5,078 bases of DNA from Bacteroidales bacterium UBA4417 (GTDB lineage: Bacteria > Bacteroidota > Bacteroidia > Bacteroidales > UBA4417), in the NCBI GenBank assembly GCA_002389705.1, contig DGQJ01000173.1, forward strand, positions 1 through 5,078, written 5' to 3'. Numbering within the stretch: position 1 is the first letter of the stretch; every line of letters starts with the position of its first letter. Below, piece after piece: positions 1 to 4,566 of the stretch. The notes beneath the pieces were generated by a model. The model made no database searches, was not told the DNA's origin, and worked only from the letters and a program-made list of their open reading frames with translations. Both the position numbers and the translations under genes were made by a program.

Positions 1-62
1 CGACATCCGACTTCGGTCTTCCGACTTCGGTCTTCGGTCTCCGGTCTTCCGTCGTCGTTCTT
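1..62. repeat. Degenerate heptanucleotide tandem repeat
   Basis: From position 7 the sequence reads as consecutive 7-base units: CCGACTT, CGGTCTT, CCGACTT, CGGTCTT, CGGTCTC, CGGTCTT, CCGTCGT, CGTTCTT. The first four units form two perfect copies of a 14-mer (7-20 and 21-34); later units decay. CCGA-CT-TCGG inside each 14-mer is self-complementary, so short hairpins are possible. No gene is visible here. The array may extend left beyond the window edge. Similar GACTTCGG-type intergenic heptamers are, from memory, frequent in Bacteroidota genomes; a function is not known to me. Confidence 0.85.
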
Positions 63-198
63 TCGCCCAACTTGTAGTACATATATCAAATTACACAACC
101 TCAGCTATTGGAAATTAGCCAGGAAGTAACAAAACGGGTAAGCCCGATAAAATTCACGCATTTGGCATAAGTATCACATTAATAAATTATTACCGGTT

Positions 199-1008
199 AT
201 GAGCGAAATAGTCCCCCTGAAAAAGAAAACCTTCCTCTATTTGCTGCTGGCAAGTTTTTTTATTACCAACGCACTGATAGCTGAACTTGGTGGCGTTAAA
301 ATATTTTCGCTCGAAAAAATACTTGGGATCCCCCCACTCCAACTCAATATTTTTGGCGTGGTTACCGACCTCAATATGAGTGTTGGCGTGCTGATATGGC
401 CAGTGGTGTTTGTTTTTTCTGATATCATTAACGAGTATTTTGGTAAAACAGGTGTGCGTCGTATCAGCTTTATCACTGCCGGCATGGTGGGTTATTCGTT
501 TATCATAATATTAATCTGGACGGGTATGCCTCCAGCTGATTTCTGGCTCAAGCTGAATGGTATAGACAACCTGGGAAGGCCGCTGGATATTAATTACGCG
601 TATTCAACCATTTTCAGGGCCGGGTTGGGTATTATCGTGGGATCGCTCACTGCTTTCCTGGTGAGCCAGCTCATTGATGCATACGTGTTTCATTATTTCA
701 AGAAATTGACCGGTCACAGGTTCCTGTGGCTTCGGTCGACCGGATCAACAGTGATATCGCAGGTGATCGATAGTTTTGTAATCCTGTTTATTGCCTTCTA
801 TTTTCTGGGGAACTGGAGCCTCGAGCAGGTTTTCAGGGTTGGACTTATTCAATACATTTATAAAATTTCGCTGGCAATATTGCTTACCCCGGTTATTTAC
901 CTGGCCCACCTGGCCATTGATGCTTACCTGGGTAAAGAGTCGTCTGATCAGATCATCGAAGAGGCTGATCGCAACTGGGAGCGTAAACCCCATAATAAAG
1001 TTCTTTGA
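199..1008 (+). CDS. yhhQ: Queuosine precursor transporter, YhhQ/VUT (DUF165) family
   Basis: This is an integral inner-membrane protein of 269 residues, expected to import the queuosine precursors preQ0/preQ1 used for tRNA wobble modification. The family signatures are clear: a FSDIINEYFGK block at about residues 73-83, SQLIDAYVFHYFKK at 156-169, and WLRSTGSTVISQVIDS at 177-192, with the buried polar and acidic residues (D75, N78, E79, D160, D191) typical of the family. Hydrophobic segments fall at roughly 11-30, 60-75, 88-108, 139-162, 185-204 and 213-240, giving six helices. It is somewhat longer than E. coli YhhQ because of loops at about 31-58 and 110-137. The ATG at 199 is used because it directly precedes a lysine-flanked first helix (KKK at 8-10). 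No Shine-Dalgarno sequence is visible, which is usual for Bacteroidota. It stands alone, convergent with the rhodanese-like gene; no queuosine biosynthesis gene lies in the window. The family call is firm; the exact substrate is inferred. Confidence 0.93.
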   Translation: MSEIVPLKKKTFLYLLLASFFITNALIAELGGVKIFSLEKILGIPPLQLNIFGVVTDLNMSVGVLIWPVVFVFSDIINEYFGKTGVRRISFITAGMVGYSFIIILIWTGMPPADFWLKLNGIDNLGRPLDINYAYSTIFRAGLGIIVGSLTAFLVSQLIDAYVFHYFKKLTGHRFLWLRSTGSTVISQVIDSFVILFIAFYFLGNWSLEQVFRVGLIQYIYKISLAILLTPVIYLAHLAIDAYLGKESSDQIIEEADRNWERKPHNKVL

Positions 1009-1071
1009 TGCCGGCTTGAGTTAAAGCAGTTTTTTCGGTAAAAGCCTGAATTATAAGTTATACAGCCACTT

Positions 1072-1488
1072 TTAATCTTTAGTCTCAGGTAATGGCGTGC
1101 TAACCAGATTTCCCGGAATTCTTTCGTTGTAATTAATTTTTACGGGCAAGCCCGAATGTTCCCAGCTTACCAGGCCGCCAGAGAGGTTGGCACATTTGCC
1201 TGCAAGACCATTATCCATCATTATTTTCACTGCTTCGGGGCTATGGATTCCGCTGGCATCGGCAACTATAAGCGGCTTATTGGCAGGTAAGGTCGGTAAC
1301 AAATCGCGGAGTTTATTCAGCGGGCAGAAGATCAGGTTGGCAACATCAAAAATTTTATGCCGGTTCAGATGTTCTTCCCTTACATCAACCAGTATGGCGC
1401 CCCTCAGGCAGATCTTGTGTGCCTGCAAGGGCGACAGGTTATACATATTGCCTGTTAGCATGGCTGTTTCTTTAAAAAAATCTTCCAT
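1072..1488 (-). CDS. Rhodanese-like domain protein, catalytic Cys replaced by Asp
   Basis: This 138-residue cytoplasmic protein is a single rhodanese fold. Visible marks are ILVDVREEH at 32-40 (the DVRE motif), the active-site loop region LIVADASGIHSPEA at 73-86, and the C-terminal signature LSGGLVSWEHSGLPV at 102-116. Aligned to the normal loop CxxGxRS, the sequence reads D77-A-S-G-I-H-S83: the sulfur-carrying cysteine is Asp and the usual Arg is His. The residue 77 codon (1258-1260, complement) is GAT, two or more changes from a Cys codon, so a single read error does not explain it. Other cysteines (27, 55, 99) lie outside the loop. The family includes non-catalytic members with Asp here, usually thought to have binding or regulatory roles, so sulfurtransferase activity is doubtful. 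The first ATG (1488) is taken; M10 and M15 are possible alternative starts, and the fold begins near residue 16. It is convergent with yhhQ and divergent from the kinase unit. The partner and role are unknown. Confidence 0.9.
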   Translation of the reverse strand: MEDFFKETAMLTGNMYNLSPLQAHKICLRGAILVDVREEHLNRHKIFDVANLIFCPLNKLRDLLPTLPANKPLIVADASGIHSPEAVKIMMDNGLAGKCANLSGGLVSWEHSGLPVKINYNERIPGNLVSTPLPETKD

Positions 1489-1554
1489 GGGTGCGATCTT
1501 ATTTAAGGAGTTTAAAAGGGTAAAAGTACATCATAAAATCATATGCCCTCATGA

Positions 1555-1565
1555 ATGTGTCACAT
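1555..1565. promoter_or_regulatory. Short dyad ATGTG-T-CACAT, possible operator
   Basis: This is a perfect 5-bp inverted repeat around a single central base, three bases upstream of the -33 TTG of the kinase-unit promoter. Its position would suit a regulator of either divergent gene. It is short enough to occur by chance, and it does not fit the TGTGA-N6-TCACA spacing of Crp-type sites. Confidence 0.2.
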
Positions 1566-1567
1566 AG

Positions 1568-1597
1568 TTGGTTGTAAAAGGATTCTTTGTATTTTTG
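1568..1597 (+). promoter_or_regulatory. Candidate Bacteroidota promoter for the kinase unit
   Basis: TATTTTTG at 1590-1597 is a full match to the Bacteroidota -7 consensus TAnnTTTG. A TTG at 1568-1570 lies 19 bases upstream, the expected place for the -33 element. Transcription would begin near 1603, a few bases before the small open frame at 1609 and about 120 bases before the kinase start. The match is by eye; no start site data are available. Confidence 0.55.
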
Positions 1598-1608
1598 GGC
1601 ACAATTTC

Positions 1609-1719
1609 ATGAATTTCAATATCTTCTTTCCGGCGCATATGCCTGAATTGCTTGAATTGGACTCAACCAGACCTTGTAAAAGTACCATAGAAAAACTACA
1701 ATTATATTTGCTGAAGTAA
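1609..1719 (+). CDS. Possible 36-aa upstream small ORF, leader of the kinase gene
   Basis: An open frame of 36 codons begins with ATG at 1609 (MNFNIFFPAHMPELLEL...) and ends LQLYLLK with TAA at 1717-1719, two bases before the kinase ATG at 1722. A strong -7 element match ends 11 bases before its start, so the predicted transcript would begin almost at this ATG. The tight stop-start junction would suit translational coupling. The peptide has no signal sequence, membrane helix or family I recognise; it has one Cys (residue 23). M11 is an alternative start. A 36-codon open frame can easily arise by chance in AT-rich DNA, so this may be plain 5' leader. Confidence 0.35.
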   Translation: MNFNIFFPAHMPELLELDSTRPCKSTIEKLQLYLLK

Positions 1720-1721
1720 TT

Positions 1722-3974
1722 ATGTCTTTGTCATTCCCGGATCGGATTAAGCCTTTACCTGTTATCATTTCTTTTATTGTCCTGGTTTCATTCAATGGAC
1801 TGGGAAATCTTCTCCCTCTGTCGAACCATGTGCTGGATGTTTTCAATGCAGCATTCGAAACACTTGTTTCCACGTTTGCAACTGTTATAGTCGTAGTATT
1901 GTATCTGGAATCAAAGAAAAGAGATTTTGCGGTCAGCAGGACCTTGCTCTTTCTAGCCTTATCCCTGGGTGCATGGAGTATTGGCGATTCAATATATCTT
2001 TACCTGGTGATTATTAAGATCGATCCGTTTATATCCTTAACTGATGCTTTTTATATTTCGGCTACGCTGTTTGTTACGGCAGGTGTTATTTTGATGCCCG
2101 GTGCCCAGCCTCCGTCGCACAGGCGGAACCTTGTATTTGTCGAAATAAGTATCCTGGTGTTGTCGGCGGTTGTTTTGTTTTCAACCTTGCTCATGCTTCG
2201 CGGAAAGCCAGATCTTAATTATGACCTGTTAACGCTGCTCATGGTATTTGTTTACCCTGTGCTGGATATCATCCTGCTTTGGATAATTATGATTGTTTTC
2301 TTTACCTATCCAGAAAAGAACACTCAACGTGTATTGGGGACAATTTTTGCAGGGGTTTCATTTCTTTTTTTAAGCGACCTGAATTACCTGGTTACCTCTA
2401 TTTACGAGCCTTTTACCCGCGATTTCGTAATAGATTTCGGGTATTATGGATTTTATGGGTCGATGCTGGTGGCTGCGTTGCAGGGATACAGGCAGTTACG
2501 CAGTCATAAAGAAAATGAAACTAAATCGGTAAACGCCTTCAAAGCCGGGAAATGGATTGTTTACCTGCCAGGGATTTTACTGATTGTTGTTATCGGGTTA
2601 CTACTGATCTTTGTACTAAATCTGTCGTTTCATTTATCAAATGGCATTGTAATATTGATTGGCCTGATTATCGTGCTTTTTATTCTGCACCAGTATATGG
2701 TGATAGCCGAAAATATTAAGCTTACGCGCGAAATGAGCCTGGTAAATGTACAGCTCGAAACTAAGGTTGCCCAGCGCACAGCTGAATTAAGCCGGGCAAA
2801 TGACGAGTTGCATGAAGAGATGAAAGAAAGGGAAAAAGCCGAACAGCACCTGGCCCGGAGTAATCAGGATCTCGCTCTGCTTAACCGAGACAAGGATAAG
2901 CTTTTTTCGGTGCTGGCGCACGACCTGCGGAGTCCGCTGGGGTCGATGATGAACCTTACATCATTACTAGCTGAAAATATTCATGATTTCGATGAGTCCG
3001 AACTACTCGAAATTATCGGAACACTGAACAAATCAGCAACACAAACATTCCAGCTTTTTAACGATTTGCTGGCCTGGTCGGCCGTTCAAATGGGCAGAGG
3101 CGAACGCGAAAAGGAACTTTTTCAGGTGTACGAATTGGTATCGGAAACAGTGATTATCCTGGCAGCTGAAGCCAACCGGAAACAGGTTCGGATTAACCTG
3201 GTGATTGATAAATCCCTCGAAGCCTTTGCCGATAAATTTGCCATACAAACCGTGGTGCGTAACCTGCTGAGCAACGCTATAAAATTTACACCGGCAGAAG
3301 GAGCCGTCACCATCGAAGCCGACCCTGTTAAAGATACCGTACGAATCTCAGTAAATGATACCGGGATTGGAATATCAAAAGAAAAACAAAAAAAACTTTT
3401 CAGGGTTGATGAAGTTAGTTCTTCGCCCGGAACGGAAGGCGAAAAAGGAACCGGATTTGGCCTGCTGCTGTGTAAGGACCTGGTTGAGCGAAACGGAGGC
3501 AAAATATGGTTCGAGAGTGAAAAAGGAAAGGGAAGCAGGTTCCATTTTACCTTGCCGGTTCGCGAACAAAATGTTTCATTAATACCCAAAATACCCGCTA
3601 CAAGAGTGAATTATTCAAGTGACTTTTCAATGAAAATTGCCTATACCACGCTGATAGGTGAAATAAATACAACAGTGCTACGCTCCGAGTTAAGCCTGAT
3701 TTGGAGCAGCCCCGAATACAACCCCGATTTTTCGGTACTGGTTGATTTGCACCTGGCTACATTTGCTATTGATACCGCTGATATTCCCGCCGTACTCGAA
3801 ATATTTTCGGCTATGCCCGGGCAAAGAAAAAACAAGAAGTTTGCGCTTCTTACCGCTACGCCGCAGCAGGTTGCCATGTCGACCATGTTCGGGCAGAATA
3901 TCAAAAGCCGGTATCCGTTCAATGTCGAAATTTTCAGTACATATGAAGCAGCTTTAACATGGTTGGGTGCGTAA
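1722..3974 (+). CDS. Membrane sensor histidine kinase with C-terminal SpoIIAA/STAS-like domain
   Basis: This 750-residue inner-membrane kinase has about eight hydrophobic segments in residues 11-256, then two more at about 277-300 and 305-326, with only short loops, so any signal is probably sensed in or near the membrane. A charged coiled coil (about 330-392) leads to a HisKA domain with phospho-acceptor H400 in FSVLAHDLRSPL. The ATPase domain is complete: N box RNLLSNAIKFT (513-523), G1 DTGIGIS (546-552), G2 GTGFGL (576-581). The core ends near residue 613. Residues 637-750 form a further domain with the features of SpoIIAA/STAS-like folds: a first strand MKIAYTTL, a central VLVDLHLATF (672-681), and a closing EAALTWLGA. 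This tail is the odd part, and its call is pattern-based. No receiver domain is present, and no response regulator is nearby, so the partner is unknown. The frame is closed upstream by TAA at 1677-1679, and ATG 1722 is the first start after it. The N-terminal sensor is not one I can name. Confidence 0.92.
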   Translation: MSLSFPDRIKPLPVIISFIVLVSFNGLGNLLPLSNHVLDVFNAAFETLVSTFATVIVVVLYLESKKRDFAVSRTLLFLALSLGAWSIGDSIYLYLVIIKIDPFISLTDAFYISATLFVTAGVILMPGAQPPSHRRNLVFVEISILVLSAVVLFSTLLMLRGKPDLNYDLLTLLMVFVYPVLDIILLWIIMIVFFTYPEKNTQRVLGTIFAGVSFLFLSDLNYLVTSIYEPFTRDFVIDFGYYGFYGSMLVAALQGYRQLRSHKENETKSVNAFKAGKWIVYLPGILLIVVIGLLLIFVLNLSFHLSNGIVILIGLIIVLFILHQYMVIAENIKLTREMSLVNVQLETKVAQRTAELSRANDELHEEMKEREKAEQHLARSNQDLALLNRDKDKLFSVLAHDLRSPLGSMMNLTSLLAENIHDFDESELLEIIGTLNKSATQTFQLFNDLLAWSAVQMGRGEREKELFQVYELVSETVIILAAEANRKQVRINLVIDKSLEAFADKFAIQTVVRNLLSNAIKFTPAEGAVTIEADPVKDTVRISVNDTGIGISKEKQKKLFRVDEVSSSPGTEGEKGTGFGLLLCKDLVERNGGKIWFESEKGKGSRFHFTLPVREQNVSLIPKIPATRVNYSSDFSMKIAYTTLIGEINTTVLRSELSLIWSSPEYNPDFSVLVDLHLATFAIDTADIPAVLEIFSAMPGQRKNKKFALLTATPQQVAMSTMFGQNIKSRYPFNVEIFSTYEAALTWLGA

Positions 3975-4010
3975 ACAGAAATGGATATTTGCTGCTAATC
4001 TGTTGATTTC

Positions 4011-4028
4011 GATTCAGTTTCTGAAATC
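4011..4028 (+). other. Imperfect hairpin downstream of the kinase gene
   Basis: TTCAG (4013-4017) pairs with CTGAA (4021-4025) across a TTT loop. The stem extends by two pairs (G4011-C4028, A4012-T4027) if A4026 is bulged. It lies 37 bases after the kinase stop. There is no following T run, so it could be a weak 3'-end structure of the kinase mRNA rather than a classic terminator. Confidence 0.25.
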
Positions 4029-4140
4029 CGCCATGTTGATTCGTTTATCAGGTTTCAAATTTTAAACTCACTGTCCACCGTTAACTGCGAAAGGTCATTG
4101 CTCAGTTGATCTGATTTGTTCCTTAGCCAAATGTCAGGTA

Positions 4141-4152
4141 GTTATATATAAC
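4141..4152. promoter_or_regulatory. 12-bp perfect palindrome upstream of arsR operators
   Basis: GTTATATATAAC is fully self-complementary. It sits 21 bases before the first arsR dyad site. It is very AT-rich, so chance is a real possibility; it does not share the ATGnCG half-site of the downstream operators. Confidence 0.25.
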
Positions 4153-4173
4153 CATTTTATAATTGAAATTTTT

Positions 4174-4193
4174 ATGTCGTATTTATGCGTCAT
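4174..4193. promoter_or_regulatory. Upstream arsR operator candidate (dyad site 1)
   Basis: ATGTCG-N8-CGTCAT is an imperfect 20-bp dyad (5 of 6 positions paired in the arms). It is a near-copy of the site 28 bp downstream: over the 22 bases starting two bases before ATG, the two copies agree at 19. Spacing of 28 bp is near three helical turns, suggesting cooperative binding on almost one DNA face. It is probably bound by the ArsR protein encoded just downstream. Confidence 0.6.
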
Positions 4194-4201
4194 TTTAGAT
4201 T

Positions 4202-4221
4202 ATGTCGTATATTTGCGGCAT
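4202..4221. promoter_or_regulatory. arsR promoter-overlapping operator (dyad site 2)
   Basis: ATGTCG-N8-CGGCAT is a 20-bp imperfect dyad whose 8-base spacer is exactly the -7 promoter element. A dimeric ArsR repressor bound here would occlude RNA polymerase, and metal(loid) binding would release it. This is the usual logic of ArsR/SmtB autoregulation; binding itself is inferred from symmetry, repetition and position. Confidence 0.65.
4208..4215 (+). promoter_or_regulatory. arsR promoter -7 element
   Basis: TATATTTG, followed by C, is a full match to the Bacteroidota -7 consensus TAnnTTTG. Transcription would start near 4222, about 14 bases before the arsR ATG. No TTG is found at the -33 position, so the promoter may be intrinsically weak. 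Site 1 also holds a -7-like octamer, TATTTATG (4180-4187), with one mismatch. Confidence 0.6.
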
Positions 4222-4235
4222 AATTAATTTTAGGC

Positions 4236-4562
4236 ATGGCAAAAACTGAATTGTTCGATGAATCGCTGCAGCAGGCTGCGGCTTATTTCAAGGTTTTATC
4301 GCATCCGGCGCGGCTGGCAATCATCAACTACCTGATAGAAACAGGTACTTGCATTACGGGCGATATTACCGAAGAGCTTCCGCTTAGCCGCACCACGGTA
4401 GGTCAGCACCTGCAGGAGCTTAAAGATTGTGGCCTGGTGCAGGGTACTGTTGATGGGGTAAAGGTAAATTATTGCATCAATGCCCTTGGCCTCGAGGATA
4501 TTATTCAGGTACTCCGAAATATGGCAACGCAACTCGAAAAAGCAAAATCATGTAAATGTTAA
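4236..4562 (+). CDS. arsR: ArsR/SmtB-family metalloregulatory repressor
   Basis: This is a 108-residue winged-helix DNA-binding repressor, expected to bind the arsR promoter as a dimer and release it on binding arsenite or a similar thiophilic ion. The family pattern is clear: FKVLSHPARLAIINYL at 18-33, recognition-helix region LSRTTVGQHLQELKDCGLV at 50-68, and wing VQGTVDGVKVNYCIN at 68-82. The classic ELCVCDL metal motif is not present; the corresponding stretch, GTCITGDI (37-44), has only C39. Other cysteines are C65, C80 and a terminal C106-K-C108 pair, which might complete a trigonal As(III) site as in ArsR variants that use C-terminal cysteines. The length is normal. It is preceded by two dyad operator candidates overlapping the -7 element and followed after four bases by arsC, so the two are co-transcribed. 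The ligand (arsenic versus antimony or other metals) is inferred from the neighbour. Confidence 0.92.
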   Translation: MAKTELFDESLQQAAAYFKVLSHPARLAIINYLIETGTCITGDITEELPLSRTTVGQHLQELKDCGLVQGTVDGVKVNYCINALGLEDIIQVLRNMATQLEKAKSCKC

Positions 4563-4566
4563 CCCC

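Larger units (their letters stand above)
1489..1608. other. Divergent intergenic region between rhodanese-like gene and kinase unit
   Basis: This stretch must hold the promoters for the leftward rhodanese-like gene and the rightward kinase unit. The rightward promoter is recognisable (1568-1597). For the leftward gene the best -7-like match on the complement is TACTTTTA (complement of 1521-1528), 7 of 8 to TAnnTTTG but with no good -33 TTG, so I do not call it. A short dyad ATGTG-T-CACAT sits at 1555-1565, just upstream of the rightward -33 element. Confidence 0.6.
3975..4173. other. AT-rich intergenic region between kinase and arsR operators
   Basis: No credible gene is seen on either strand here. 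It contains an imperfect hairpin at 4011-4028 and a 12-bp palindrome at 4141-4152, listed separately. No strong intrinsic terminator (GC stem plus T run) follows the kinase. Confidence 0.6.

Noticed and set aside
7..62. CRISPR array
   Set aside because: Units are seven bases long and contiguous with no spacers. It is a simple tandem repeat.
63..198. A preQ1 riboswitch upstream of the queuosine-precursor transporter
   Set aside because: The CGGG-TAAG-CCCG hairpin at 135-146 has only a four-base loop, and I cannot find the long loop plus A-rich tail pairing that a preQ1-I aptamer needs. No other match was seen.
1014..1035. Intrinsic terminator between yhhQ and the rhodanese-like gene
   Set aside because: GCTT/AAGC with a six-base loop followed two bases later by six T residues is only a four-pair stem, too weak to call.
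1187..1567. A plus-strand open frame of 126 codons across the rhodanese-like gene
   Set aside because: It runs antisense through a gene with clear rhodanese motifs, has no family features, and extends through the promoter region. It is a shadow frame.
1703..1710. TATATTTG as a second promoter directly before the kinase ATG
   Set aside because: It matches TAnnTTTG, but there is no TTG at the right distance upstream, and it would leave a leader of only about five bases. The 1568-1597 match is better supported.
1616..1873. A minus-strand open frame of 85 codons overlapping the kinase start
   Set aside because: It overlaps the first kinase codons and the promoter-leader region, with no family resemblance.
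3122..3589. A minus-strand open frame of 155 codons inside the kinase gene
   Set aside because: It lies opposite the HATPase domain, whose motifs are intact. The translation is Ser/Arg-rich and low in recognisable structure, as expected of an antisense shadow.
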